Source: Kiritimatiellales bacterium
GTDB lineage: Bacteria > Verrucomicrobiota > Kiritimatiellia > Kiritimatiellales > Pontiellaceae
Reading direction: 5' to 3'
NCBI GenBank assembly: GCA_003246265.1
Contig: QKAU01000012.1
Span: 20,641-84,640, forward strand
Length of the DNA stretch: 64,000 bases
Position numbers and translations under genes: made by a program. This document shows, one piece after another, positions 47,888 through 59,228 of this stretch (position 1 is its first letter; the number at the start of each line of letters is the position of its first letter). Below the pieces are notes generated by a model, which was not told the origin of the DNA, ran no database searches, and was given only the letters and a program-made list of their open reading frames with translations.

Positions 47888-50800
47888 TTATTTAGCCTCC
47901 TTTATCTTGATCCGTGTTTCTTCAACCCAGCAGTAAAGGACAGGGACGACGAAGATGGTGATGATGACAAGGGTCATGCCGCCGAAAGATGGTATGGCCA
48001 TGGGCACCATGACGTCGCTTCCACGCCCGGTCGACGAGAGGACAGGGATCAGCGCCAGAATCGTCGTGGCCACGGTCATAAGGCAGGGCCTGACCCGCCG
48101 CGATCCGGCCAGAACTACGGCTTCCCGTACTTCCTCCATGGTGTTCGGTTTATGCTCCCGCATGATTTGGGAGATGTAGGTCGACATGATCACGCCGTCG
48201 TCGGTGGCAATGCCGAAGAGGGCGAGGAAGCCGACCCAGACGGCGACACTGAGGTTGATGGGGTGGATCTGGAACAGCGTGCGCATCTCCACGCCGAAGA
48301 CGCTGAAATTGAGGAACCATGGCTGGCCGTAGAGCCAGATCAACAGGAATCCGCCGCACCACGCCACGAAGATACCGGAGAAGACCAGCAGGGTGGTCGG
48401 CACGGATTTGAACTGGAAGTAGATGATCATGAAAATCACGAACAGGGCCAGCGGTAGGATGACCGCGAGTTTCTTGGTGGCGCGCAGCTGGTTCTCGTAG
48501 CTGCCGGCAAACTTGTAGCTCACGCCCTTGGGCAGATTGAGTTCGCCGCTGTCGATCTTCGACTGCAGGTAGGCCTGGCACTGCTCGACCACGTCCACTT
48601 CGGCGAATCCATCCTTCATATCGAAGACGACGTAGCCGACAAGGAAGGTGTCCTCGCTCTTGATAACCTGTGGGCCGCGGACATACTTGATCTCGGCCAG
48701 TTCGGTAATGGGAACCTGTTGTCCGCTCATGCCGGGTACGAGAATCTTGTCCAGCGCCTCGATGTTGTCGCGCAGTTCTCGGCTGTAGCGCACGCGCACG
48801 GGGAAACGTTCGCGGCCTTCCACGGTGGTGGTGACCTGCCGTCCGCCGATAGCAATTTCGATGATGTCCTGGAACTTGCGGATCGGAATGCCGTAGCGGG
48901 CGAGAGCCTTGCGGTCGGGCACGATTTCCAGATAGGGTTTGCCGACAATGCGGTCGGCGATGACGGCGGAGGCCCGCACGGAGGGTATCTCCTTGAGATA
49001 TTTTTCAACCTGCAACCCCACCTGTTCGATGGTTTCAAGATCGGGGCCCTTGACTTTCACGCCCATGGGGGCGCGCATGCCGCTCTGAAGCATCACGATG
49101 CGCGCGGCAATGGGCTGCAGTTTCGGTGCGGAGGTGGTGCCGGGCAGTTTCCCGGCCCTGACGATCTCGTTCCAGATATCATCGGGGGTGCGGATTTCGT
49201 CGCGCCACTGCCGGAAAGGTCGACCGCCGCGATCGGGAATCAGTTCGCCGTATTCGTCGCGAACGAATTCGCCGTTTTCATACTTGAGCTTGATGCGCTT
49301 GCCGTCCTTGTCGGTTTTATATTCCGGCTTGTAGTTGATGACGGTTTCAAACATCGAAATGGGGGCAGGGTCGAGCGGGGTGTCGGCGCGGCCGAGCTTG
49401 CCGACGGCTGATTCGATTTCGGGAATCGACTCGAAGGCCATGTCCTGCTTTTCGAGGATATCGAGCGCTTCGCCGATGGAGGCGTGCGTCATGGTGGTCG
49501 GCATCCACAGGAAGGAACCTTCGTCGAGCGGCGGCATGAACTCCTTGCCGAATCCGGGAAACTTGTGGGCCATGTATTGTCCCGGCGAGCTGCTCTTTGC
49601 GAAATCCGGCAACCAGCCGAAAAGCTTCGGGAAGCCCAGCCAGGCCATGCTGCCGATCAGGATCAACATGAGCGGCATGGCTAGAAAGGTTTTTTTGTGG
49701 GCGAGGCACCAGCGCAGGATCGGTACGTAGAAGTGCTGGAAGATTCTGAAGAATACGAGCAGGCCGGCTACCAGCAAAGACACGAAAATGAAGTTTCGCG
49801 GCATGCCGCGCTCGGGGCCGAGCGGCTCCCAGTAGCGGGTTAGCAGGATGCCGATCAGCAGGACGGGCAGGATGATCGGCCATTGCCTGTGCAACATATC
49901 CAGCATGCGACCGCGGCGGATTGCAGCTTTGGTTTCCGGTTGTTCGTCATCGTTTTCCCGGTGTTTAAAAAAGGTGTAGGCCATGATGGGTAGAACGGTG
50001 AGCGCGATCACGATGGATGCGATCAGGGCAAAGGTCTTGGTGTAGGCCAGCGGCTTAAAGAGCTTGCCTTCGGCACCGATCATGGTGAAGACGGGGAGGA
50101 AGCTGACCACGGTGGTCAGCACGGCCGTCAGAACCGCACTGCCGACTTCGGATGCGGCACGGTGAACGGTGTCCAGCTTGGATTCGCCTTCGGAGGATTG
50201 GCCGAGGTGCCGGAGGACGTTTTCGCAGATGACGATGCCCATGTCGACGATGGTGCCAATGGCAATGACAATGCCTGAGAGCGCGACAATGTTGGCCTGA
50301 ACGTTGAACAGTTTCATGCCGATGAAGCAGAGCAGTACAGCGAGCGGAAGCATGGAACTGATAACAAAGCCGCTTCGCAGGTGCATCACCATCACCAGCA
50401 CGACGATGATCGTGATGAGGATTTCCAGCGAGATCGCTTCATTGAGAGTGCCGAGGGTTTCGTAGATCAACCCGGTGCGGTCGTAGAAGGGCACGACTGT
50501 TACCTTGCTGAGCGTGCCGTCGGAAAGCGTCTTCTTCGGCAGTGCTTCCTTTGTCTCCGCAATCTTCTTCTTGACGTTGTTGATGACTTCGAGCGGATTG
50601 CCGCCGTAGCGTGCGACCACGACGCCGCCGACGACGGGTGCGCCGCCCTTGTCGAGCGCGCCTCGCCGCGTGGCGGGACCTAGGGTGACATTGGCCACAT
50701 GCTTTACAAGTACCGGCACGTTGTCGGAATTGACCTTGACGACGCTGTTTTCAATGTCCTCGATCTTTTTGATGAAGCCGATGCCTCGGATGAAGTATTC

Positions 50801-51580
50801 GGTGCGGTTGACCTCGATGCTCTTGGCGCCGACATCGATGTTGGCCGCCATGACTGCATTGTAGACTTGTTCGATGTTCACTCCGTAGGCGCGCATGGCA
50901 TCGGGGTCGACGTCGATCTGGTATTCGCGGACATAGCCGCCGATGGAGCCGACTTCCGCGACGCCGTCTGCGGAGAGCAGCCAGTAGCGCGCGTACCAGT
51001 CCTGAATGGTGCGCAGCTCCTCGGGATCCCATCCTCCGGTGGGGTTTCCGTCCACATCGCGGCCTTCAAGCGTGTACCAGAAGACCTGTCCGAGCGCGGT
51101 GGCATCGGGGCCGAGCGTAGGCGTTACTCCGGGCGGTAGGGTGCCAGGTGGCAGGCTGTTCAGTTTTTCAAGCACGCGGGTGCGCGAGTCGTAGAAGTCG
51201 GCCTTTTCCTTGAAGATGATGTAGATTGAGGAGAAGCCGAACATGGAATAGCTACGGATGGTTTTCACGTCCGGGATGCCAAGCAGTTGCACGGTGAGCG
51301 GATAGCCGATCTGGTCCTCCACGTCCTGCGGTGAGCGGCCCATCCACTGTGTGAAAACGATCTGCTGGTTTTCACCGATGTCGGGGATCGCGTCTACCGG
51401 AATGGGGTGGCGTTCGATGCCGCCGAGATCCCACTCGAACGGGGCGACCAAAATGCCGGCCAGGATGATCGCGACGGTGAACAGCACCACAACCAGCCGG
51501 TTGTGCAGGCAGAATCCGATGAGGCGTCCAACGGTCGAACGTTGTTCCGGTGTCTGTTCGGGGTGCGGGGTACTACTCAT
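47888..51580 (-). CDS. cusA: heavy-metal RND efflux pump CusA/CzcA type
   Basis: Proton-driven inner-membrane trimer exporting Cu(I)/Ag(I) through CusB and CusC. 1230 residues, about 180 longer than E. coli CusA; the extra sequence lies in the middle, with two additional hydrophobic segments and a polar insert near EYKTDKDGKRIKLKYE. HME-RND hallmarks include QWMGRSPQDVEDQIGYPLT, FGFSSIYIIF, TIVDMGIVICENV and GIATDDGVIM. ATG 51580 overlaps the end of cusB by 8 bases (ATGAGTAG), implying translational coupling. Metal choice is inferred from the CsoR and cusB neighbours. Confidence 0.92.
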   Translation of the reverse strand: MSSTPHPEQTPEQRSTVGRLIGFCLHNRLVVVLFTVAIILAGILVAPFEWDLGGIERHPIPVDAIPDIGENQQIVFTQWMGRSPQDVEDQIGYPLTVQLLGIPDVKTIRSYSMFGFSSIYIIFKEKADFYDSRTRVLEKLNSLPPGTLPPGVTPTLGPDATALGQVFWYTLEGRDVDGNPTGGWDPEELRTIQDWYARYWLLSADGVAEVGSIGGYVREYQIDVDPDAMRAYGVNIEQVYNAVMAANIDVGAKSIEVNRTEYFIRGIGFIKKIEDIENSVVKVNSDNVPVLVKHVANVTLGPATRRGALDKGGAPVVGGVVVARYGGNPLEVINNVKKKIAETKEALPKKTLSDGTLSKVTVVPFYDRTGLIYETLGTLNEAISLEILITIIVVLVMVMHLRSGFVISSMLPLAVLLCFIGMKLFNVQANIVALSGIVIAIGTIVDMGIVICENVLRHLGQSSEGESKLDTVHRAASEVGSAVLTAVLTTVVSFLPVFTMIGAEGKLFKPLAYTKTFALIASIVIALTVLPIMAYTFFKHRENDDEQPETKAAIRRGRMLDMLHRQWPIILPVLLIGILLTRYWEPLGPERGMPRNFIFVSLLVAGLLVFFRIFQHFYVPILRWCLAHKKTFLAMPLMLILIGSMAWLGFPKLFGWLPDFAKSSSPGQYMAHKFPGFGKEFMPPLDEGSFLWMPTTMTHASIGEALDILEKQDMAFESIPEIESAVGKLGRADTPLDPAPISMFETVINYKPEYKTDKDGKRIKLKYENGEFVRDEYGELIPDRGGRPFRQWRDEIRTPDDIWNEIVRAGKLPGTTSAPKLQPIAARIVMLQSGMRAPMGVKVKGPDLETIEQVGLQVEKYLKEIPSVRASAVIADRIVGKPYLEIVPDRKALARYGIPIRKFQDIIEIAIGGRQVTTTVEGRERFPVRVRYSRELRDNIEALDKILVPGMSGQQVPITELAEIKYVRGPQVIKSEDTFLVGYVVFDMKDGFAEVDVVEQCQAYLQSKIDSGELNLPKGVSYKFAGSYENQLRATKKLAVILPLALFVIFMIIYFQFKSVPTTLLVFSGIFVAWCGGFLLIWLYGQPWFLNFSVFGVEMRTLFQIHPINLSVAVWVGFLALFGIATDDGVIMSTYISQIMREHKPNTMEEVREAVVLAGSRRVRPCLMTVATTILALIPVLSSTGRGSDVMVPMAIPSFGGMTLVIITIFVVPVLYCWVEETRIKIKEAK

Positions 51581-53498
51581 GGACCTCTCCGAGTGTCTTC
51601 TGGATTTCCCCACATCCCAGCATCATTTCGCCAAAGTAGGGGTTGGCGACTTCTTCGCCGTCTTGAAGCCACGTTGCGCCGGCACCGTCGAACGCCATTG
51701 GGCAAAAGGCTTGGTAGACGTTATGCGGTATCGGGAAGGCTTGGATGGTTTTTGCCAATTGTTGCGAGAGGGAGTAGAAGGCCTCGCGCTGGGATTCGAG
51801 CGTGTTGGCCCCGGCTAGTTTCCCCAGCGTGGTATTCAGGTTTTTCAGGTGCTCCATCCAGGCTATATGGGCATCGCCCTGCAATAGTTCCATCTGAACC
51901 AGATCCAGTTTGCCCTTGGTCGCTTTCGCCGCATCCATCGTTGCGGTTGTATCGTCGCTGGCCAGCGCCTTTTGGATGGCAAGGTAGGCTTCCACTACGG
52001 CATCAAGTTGCTTGCTGAACGCTTCGGGAATTTCGAAGGCGGACATTGCCATGGCTTCATGGTCGTGTTCATCCTGCATGGTTTCGCTGGGCATGGACAT
52101 CATGCTAGGCTTGGCCTGGATCTGCAGTTCGGCATCCAGCTTGAAGTTGCCGCGCGTCACGACGCGCTCGCCTTCTTCCAGTCCGTCTTCCACGACATAG
52201 AAGCCGCCGAGTCGTGCTCCCAGCTGAACCACCCGACCTTCGTAGGTTGGTTTTTCTGCATCGGGTTTTTCGACATAGACGACCGCACGCTTGCCGGTCT
52301 TCAATGCGGCGGCAACGGGTATCAGCAACGGGGCGTTGCCGGTTTCCTCGTTGACATAGCCGAGCGATTCGGCGGTGACCAGCGGCATGCCGCAAACATC
52401 GCAGGTGCCGGGTTCGTCCTTCACGATTTCCGGATGCATCGGGCTGATCCATTTTCCGGCGAGGCCGGGGTTCATCACATGCCCGCCGGATGCGACCTTG
52501 GGGTGGGCCACGGCGCTGACAAACATGCCGGGCTTCAGCTTGCCGCTGGCGTTGTCGACAATCACGCGCACCTTGGCGGTGCGGGTTGCGTGATCGATGA
52601 TCGGGTCGATGAAGGTGATGGTGCCTTCAAAGGTTTCGCCGGGGTAGGTTTCCGTTGTAAACTCGACGGCGCTTCCATAGCGCAACCAGTTCAGGTCGCT
52701 TTCGTAGGCGTCCAGTTGAACCCAGATTTTCGACAGGTCGGCGATGGTGTAGATGCGGGTTCCGGTCTGGATATACATGCCTTCCTGCGCATTCTTGTGG
52801 ATGACGATGCCGGAGCCGGGGGAGTAGATGGTCATGTGGTCGCTCGGGGTTCCGCGTTTTTCGATGCCGTCAATCTGCTCCGCGGTGAACCCCCATAGGC
52901 GGAGCTTTTCGCGGGCGGCCTCAATGGTCTGTTTTGCGGTTTCGAGCAACAGGGTGCTTTGGCTTTCCTTCAGGTTGTCGAGGGTTTCGACGGCCTGCAG
53001 CAGTTCTTCCTGGGCGGTTAGCAGCTGCGGGCTGTACAGCTCGGCCAGATGTTCGCCCTTCTTGACCGGGATGCCGGTGTAGTCGACGAACAGCCGGTCG
53101 ATGCGCCCCGGCACCCATGCGGAGATGTACGATACCCGCGTTTCGTCGTAGTCCACCTTGCCGACCATGCGGACTTCGGCTTCGGCAAACTTCCTCACGA
53201 CTTCCGTGGTTTCGATTTCCATCAGTTTCGCGGCATTGGACCCGACGCCGAGCGTGCGATCGCCGAGATCCGTCCCGCCGGATTCCAGCGGGATGAGGTC
53301 CATGAAGCAGATCGGGCACTGGCCGGGTGCGGGCAGCTTGATCTGCGGATGCATCGAGCAGGTCCAAAGGGAGGCCTGTGGCGATGGAGCTTGGACGTTG
53401 GACTCCGAATGGACAGACGGCGTGGTGAAGCATCCGCGCAGGAGGAATCCGATCAGAAGGGCCGCGGCAATCGGCACGATGGTTTTAAGGCGGTGCAT
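51573..53498 (-). CDS. cusB: CusB-type periplasmic adaptor with metal-binding domains
   Basis: Membrane-fusion protein linking CusA and CusC, 641 residues. After an N-terminal membrane anchor it carries a heavy-metal-binding domain (C47-S-M-H, C61-x2-C64), the adaptor hairpin and barrel domains, a second metal-binding motif near 350-372 (SPMHPEI...CDVCGMPL), and a C-terminal DUF3347-like domain (about 485-635). Met/His/Cys-rich motifs suit Cu(I)/Ag(I). ATG 53498 has AAAGGAG upstream; an alternative is 53516. Confidence 0.92.
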   Translation of the reverse strand: MHRLKTIVPIAAALLIGFLLRGCFTTPSVHSESNVQAPSPQASLWTCSMHPQIKLPAPGQCPICFMDLIPLESGGTDLGDRTLGVGSNAAKLMEIETTEVVRKFAEAEVRMVGKVDYDETRVSYISAWVPGRIDRLFVDYTGIPVKKGEHLAELYSPQLLTAQEELLQAVETLDNLKESQSTLLLETAKQTIEAAREKLRLWGFTAEQIDGIEKRGTPSDHMTIYSPGSGIVIHKNAQEGMYIQTGTRIYTIADLSKIWVQLDAYESDLNWLRYGSAVEFTTETYPGETFEGTITFIDPIIDHATRTAKVRVIVDNASGKLKPGMFVSAVAHPKVASGGHVMNPGLAGKWISPMHPEIVKDEPGTCDVCGMPLVTAESLGYVNEETGNAPLLIPVAAALKTGKRAVVYVEKPDAEKPTYEGRVVQLGARLGGFYVVEDGLEEGERVVTRGNFKLDAELQIQAKPSMMSMPSETMQDEHDHEAMAMSAFEIPEAFSKQLDAVVEAYLAIQKALASDDTTATMDAAKATKGKLDLVQMELLQGDAHIAWMEHLKNLNTTLGKLAGANTLESQREAFYSLSQQLAKTIQAFPIPHNVYQAFCPMAFDGAGATWLQDGEEVANPYFGEMMLGCGEIQKTLGEVHE

Positions 53499-53521
53499 GT
53501 TCCTGCTCCTTTCCATAGGTT

Positions 53522-54040
53522 TCACCACGAGAGGTAGCCGGGGCCGTAGATCAGCGTGGCACCGAAGTGGCCCGCGAACAGGACCGTCGCCACTCCGGCT
53601 GCCAGTACCGCGCGATAGGCCAAAGCCGGGCCTGCCGCCCCCGTCCGCTGCGTCCGGCGCAGGAGGAAGGCGGCTGCAACGGCCCAGCCCAGGGTGCCGA
53701 GGCCGAGTGCCCGGTGCACCACGAAGGAGCGGGCGTAATCGACCGGGTAGTCCACGCCATGGGCCGCCGCCAAGCCGAGGGGGATGGCCACAACCGCCCC
53801 CATGATGCCGAGGTGGAGGTTGAACCGCGCCGCGCAACGGAAACGGTCCCTGCCCGTAAGCATGAACAGGAGTTCGGCCAGGAGCGCGCCCAGCAGCAGG
53901 GCGATGGGCAGGTGCACGGCAATAGGGTGGAACCGCCCGGCGTAGTCGACCAGCCGTGCCGTGTCCGCATCGGCCGCGCCGGCCATGGTGGTTGGAACCA
54001 GGGCCAGCAGGAGGGTGGAAAGGGTGTGGGTCGTTTTCAT
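53522..54040 (-). CDS. DUF2231-like membrane protein
   Basis: 172 residues with a leader-like start (about 1-20) and four hydrophobic segments. The FHPIAVHLPIALLLGA motif is the DUF2231 hallmark, with conserved His residues that could bind a metal or heme. It overlaps the cusC stop by ATGA and precedes cusB by about 20 bases, so it is an integral member of the operon. Function unknown; a role in periplasmic metal redox or handling is a guess. Confidence 0.8.
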   Translation of the reverse strand: MKTTHTLSTLLLALVPTTMAGAADADTARLVDYAGRFHPIAVHLPIALLLGALLAELLFMLTGRDRFRCAARFNLHLGIMGAVVAIPLGLAAAHGVDYPVDYARSFVVHRALGLGTLGWAVAAAFLLRRTQRTGAAGPALAYRAVLAAGVATVLFAGHFGATLIYGPGYLSW

Positions 54041-55383
54041 GGCAATGTCCCTTCTTGTGGTGAGTCTTCCAAGACCATGTCGCCCGTGGCGAAGGCCTTG
54101 CCGGTCAGCCGGGCGAGTTCGGCCCGGGCGACCACGTGGTCGGAGCGGGCTCGCTCGTAGGCCAGTTCGAACTCGAGCAGCATACGTTCGGCATCGATCA
54201 GGTTGATGAACTCCATGATCCCGGCCTCGTAGCCCTGGCGTGTGACTTCCAGCGACTGGCGCGCCTTGGGGACGAGGCTTTGCTTGTAGAGGTTGATCTT
54301 GCGGTCGGCGTCGCGCAGCTTGAAGAGGGTGTTACGGAGCTCGGCCTCGAGGGTCTGCTCCCGGTTTTCAAGCAGCAGCCTGGCGGCGTCCTTCTGGTAG
54401 GCGGCGGCTTCGATCTGAGCCCGGTTCTTGCCGAACCAGATGGGCAGGGTGATGCCTACGGTGGCGAGGACCGGATCCTTGCCGCTGTCGGCCACGGGCA
54501 TGGCCGCGTTTCCGGTATCGATGTAGCTGATGCCCAAGGTAAGGTCCGGGAAGCGCGCCCGCCGGGCCAGGAGCAGGCGGTGGTCGCCCTGCTCGACCAG
54601 TGCATCCAGTTCCATCAACTCCGGATTGCTGCGGGCGAGGTCGGATATCGGCGGGGACGCCTCATCATCGACGGCAAGGTAGGGGAGGTCGGCGGCGATC
54701 GGCAGGGCGGCTTCCGCCGGCCTGTTGAGCAGGGCGTTCAGGCGGGCTTCGCCGGGGGCCAGCATGTCGTTGAGGGAGTTGATCTGGTCCTCCAGGCGGC
54801 CCAGCTCCACCTGGGCCTGCATGATGGCCGCCATGGGGGCACCGGCTTTGTAGCGGGTGCGGGCCACTCCTTCAAGGTCGCCGACCAGCCGGATCCGGTC
54901 TTCGGTGATCGCTATGTGCCGCTTCAGGAAATAGAGTTCGGCGTAGGCCTTGGTGATGGCCAGGTCGAGTTCAAGCCTCGCGCCCCGGTAGCGCTGTTCG
55001 GCTGCCGCGGCACCATCGGTGGCCACGGCCTTCATGGCGGAGAGCTTGCCGAAGGCGGGGATGCGCTGGCTCAGGCCGAAGAGCTGGTTCTGGGGGCCGA
55101 CGCGCGTTTCGACCGATTCGAAGTAGTACCCGTAGGTCAGCACCGGGTCGGGTAGCGCCTTTTGGACGGCGATGCTCTCTTCGGCGGCCTTCCACTGGTT
55201 GTAGGCGGCCAGCAGCTGCGGATTGTTTGCCGCGCCGTAGTCGAGTGCCGCCTGCAGCGTCAGGTTCGTACCGACCGCCTCGGCCCGGGCGAGGGCGGGA
55301 AGCAGGACGGCAAGGCACCATGCGCCCCAAGCCCATGCCGGAACAGGGAGGTTCTTGCGGAGCATGGTTTCTTTGCGGTGCAT
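54037..55383 (-). CDS. cusC: CusC/TolC-type outer-membrane efflux protein
   Basis: Outer-membrane channel of the tripartite pump, 448 residues, signal peptide about 10-35. Two TolC/OEP repeats are visible, with long amphipathic helices and the motifs NPQLLAAYNQWKAAEE and TRQGYEAGIMEFINLIDAER. Start ATG 55383 follows the previous stop directly and has AGGAGA upstream; ATG 55365 lacks one. Typical in order cusC-x-cusB-cusA. Confidence 0.9.
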   Translation of the reverse strand: MHRKETMLRKNLPVPAWAWGAWCLAVLLPALARAEAVGTNLTLQAALDYGAANNPQLLAAYNQWKAAEESIAVQKALPDPVLTYGYYFESVETRVGPQNQLFGLSQRIPAFGKLSAMKAVATDGAAAAEQRYRGARLELDLAITKAYAELYFLKRHIAITEDRIRLVGDLEGVARTRYKAGAPMAAIMQAQVELGRLEDQINSLNDMLAPGEARLNALLNRPAEAALPIAADLPYLAVDDEASPPISDLARSNPELMELDALVEQGDHRLLLARRARFPDLTLGISYIDTGNAAMPVADSGKDPVLATVGITLPIWFGKNRAQIEAAAYQKDAARLLLENREQTLEAELRNTLFKLRDADRKINLYKQSLVPKARQSLEVTRQGYEAGIMEFINLIDAERMLLEFELAYERARSDHVVARAELARLTGKAFATGDMVLEDSPQEGTLP

Positions 55384-55680
55384 CTATCGCGTCTCCTGCT
55401 TCCCGTCTTCGACCGGCGTCTTTTCGAGCTGTACGCCTGCGGCCTGGAGCTGCTGGATATACTTGTCTGGATCGGCCTTGACCTTCGCCTTGCAGCCGGG
55501 ACAGCAGACGTAGATGCGATACCCCTTCGCATCCACGTACAGCGACCGGTTGACCTTGCTGTTCATCACCGGACAGAGGGTCTGCTCCTTGGCGTCGGAT
55601 TTTGTTTCGCCGGCCAGGGCGGCCACTCCCGCCGACAAAACGGCCACCAGCAGGGCGGCGAGCATGAATTTCCTTCTCAT
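55384..55680 (-). CDS. exported YHS/TRASH-like metal-binding protein
   Basis: 98 residues, signal peptide about 1-23. The core LCPVMNSKVNRSLYVD...YVCCPGCK has Cys36 and Cys59/60/63 in the arrangement of YHS/TRASH domains, which bind copper or other soft metals. Second gene of the operon after csoR, directly abutting cusC. Probably a periplasmic copper chaperone or sensor. Confidence 0.85.
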   Translation of the reverse strand: MRRKFMLAALLVAVLSAGVAALAGETKSDAKEQTLCPVMNSKVNRSLYVDAKGYRIYVCCPGCKAKVKADPDKYIQQLQAAGVQLEKTPVEDGKQETR

Positions 55681-55693
55681 TCGGGGCTCCTTC

Positions 55694-55975
55694 CTATTTT
55701 TCCATTCGCTTGATGACGGACATGATCTCCTCAAGCTTCCGGCCCACATCCGCCGCGTCATCCGCTTCGAGCGCGGAGGCGACACAGTGCTTGAGGTGCT
55801 TCTCCAGAATGATCCTGCCGACCGATTGGAGGGCCGCGCGCGCGGCCTGGATCTGGTTGATGATGTCGATGCAATAGGCCTCTTCGTCGATCAGCCGCTT
55901 CACCGCACGGATCTGGCCCTCGATTCGGGCCAGGCGTCCCAGGTTTTCGGTGTGGGTGGTTGCATGGCGATGCAT
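55694..55975 (-). CDS. csoR: CsoR-family copper-sensing repressor
   Basis: All-helical DNA-binding repressor of 93 residues that releases DNA on binding Cu(I). The ligand set Cys35, His60, Cys64 (AYCIDI and HLKHC) matches the C-H-C site of CsoR rather than the formaldehyde- or nickel-type variants. ATG 55975 has GGAGG 6 bases upstream. First gene of the efflux operon, which it should autoregulate through the palindrome at 56005-56021. Confidence 0.93.
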   Translation of the reverse strand: MHRHATTHTENLGRLARIEGQIRAVKRLIDEEAYCIDIINQIQAARAALQSVGRIILEKHLKHCVASALEADDAADVGRKLEEIMSVIKRMEK

Positions 55976-56004
55976 CGCGGCCTCCGGTGTTGCTATGGCT
56001 GTAG

Positions 56005-56021
56005 ATACCCCCATTGGGTAT
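56005..56021. promoter_or_regulatory. CsoR-type operator
   Basis: ATACCCCCATTGGGTAT is a 17-base inverted repeat with arms ATACCC/GGGTAT, nearly the same as the copZA operator of B. subtilis CsoR as I recall it. On the minus strand it lies between a TTGAAC box (56027-56032) and TATCTA (56004-56009) at 17-base spacing, so bound CsoR would block the promoter. Confidence 0.78.
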
Positions 56022-56082
56022 ATTGTTCAAGGTTTAATACGACAAAAACAATAATAATACTCACAAAACAAGGAGTGATAAC

Positions 56083-56112
56083 TTGACGGACAGGTGGGAG
56101 TCCCCCTATTAG
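56083..56112 (+). promoter_or_regulatory. possible promoter of acsA
   Basis: TTGACG (56083-56088) and TATTAG (56107-56112) at 18-base spacing lie 47 bases upstream of acsA, in the divergent gap with csoR. Confidence 0.4.
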
Positions 56113-56158
56113 ATGATCATTATACCTGAATTTCAACGATTCAACCTGGAGGTACCCC

Positions 56159-58126
<1,968 letters not shown>

Positions 58127-58155
58127 GGTGGCGCATCCCTCCGCGGACCCGCCGG

Positions 58156-58187
58156 ACCCCGCAGGCAATTGCGGGGTTTAGCATTTG
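58156..58187 (+). terminator. Rho-independent terminator after acsA
   Basis: Stem CCCCGCA/TGCGGGG (58157-58163, 58170-58176) with a 6-base loop and a short, interrupted T-run (TTTAGCATTT). It is moderate in strength and overlaps the trpS promoter region. Confidence 0.68.
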
Positions 58188-58213
58188 TCACGGGCCGGGC
58201 TAACGGGTAAAAA
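58185..58213 (+). promoter_or_regulatory. sigma70-like promoter of trpS
   Basis: TTGTCA (58185-58190), 17-base spacer, TAAAAA (58208-58213), about 38 bases upstream of the trpS start. Confidence 0.55.
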
Positions 58214-58250
58214 TGCCCCTCTTTTTGATCAAGGATCGGGAGCGTTTTCC

Positions 58251-59213
58251 ATGAGGATACTTTCGGGCATACAGCCATCCGGCAAGCTGCATATCGGCAA
58301 CTATTTCGGGATGATGAAGCCGGCGATCGAGCTGCAGGAGCAGGGCGAGGCCTACCTGTTCATCGCCAACTACCACGCCATGACGACGGTTCAGGACGCC
58401 GCGGCCCTGCGGGCGATGACCACCGAGGTGGCGCTCGACTTCCTGGCGTGCGGAATCGATCCGGCCAAGACGGCGTTCTACCGCCAATCCGATGTGCCCG
58501 AGGTGCATGAGCTGGCCTGGCTGCTCTCCGTCCTCTGCCCGATGGGCCTGCTCGAACGCTGCCACTCCTTCAAGGACAAGACCGCGAAGGGCATCGCCGC
58601 CTCGCACGGCCTCTTCGCCTATCCGGTACTGATGGCGGCCGACATCCTGGCGGTCAATTCCAACGTGGTGCCGGTGGGGCGCGACCAGAAGCAGCATGTC
58701 GAGGTGACGCGCGATTTGGCGATCCGCTTCAACAACACCTACGGCGAGGTTTTCACCATTCCGGAGCCCTCCATCCGCGAGAGCGTCGCGGTGGTGCCGG
58801 GCCTCGACGGCCAGAAGATGTCGAAGTCGTACGACAACACGATCGAGATCTTCGCCGAAGGCAAGCCGCTGAAGAAGCGGGTGATGAAGATCGTGACCGA
58901 CAGCAAGGAGCTGGAGGATCCGAAGGATCCGGACACCTGCAACGTCTTCGCGCTCTTCAAGCTGTTCGCGAGCGGGGAGGAGCAGGCCGGACTGGCGGCG
59001 CGCTACCGGGCTGGCGGCATGGGCTACGGCACGGCCAAGACCGAACTGCTCGAAAAGATCGATGCCCATTTCGCCCCGATGCGGGAACGTCGGCGCGAAC
59101 TGGCGGCGGACATGGACCATGTGGAGGACGTGCTGCGGGAGGGTGCCGCGAAGGCCTCCGCCCTCGCGCGCGAAACTCTCCGGAAGGCCCGGCGGGCCGC
59201 GGGGCTCGAATAA
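58251..59213 (+). CDS. trpS: tryptophanyl-tRNA synthetase
   Basis: Class I synthetase charging tRNA-Trp; 320 residues, normal length. HIGH motif as LHIGN (13-17) and KMSKS at 189-193. ATG 58251 begins the conserved RILSGIQPSG; a longer in-frame start at 58185 lies in the promoter. Starts the run trpS-scpA-scpB-pheA. Confidence 0.97.
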   Translation: MRILSGIQPSGKLHIGNYFGMMKPAIELQEQGEAYLFIANYHAMTTVQDAAALRAMTTEVALDFLACGIDPAKTAFYRQSDVPEVHELAWLLSVLCPMGLLERCHSFKDKTAKGIAASHGLFAYPVLMAADILAVNSNVVPVGRDQKQHVEVTRDLAIRFNNTYGEVFTIPEPSIRESVAVVPGLDGQKMSKSYDNTIEIFAEGKPLKKRVMKIVTDSKELEDPKDPDTCNVFALFKLFASGEEQAGLAARYRAGGMGYGTAKTELLEKIDAHFAPMRERRRELAADMDHVEDVLREGAAKASALARETLRKARRAAGLE

Positions 59214-59228
59214 TCTTCCAAAGGAAAT

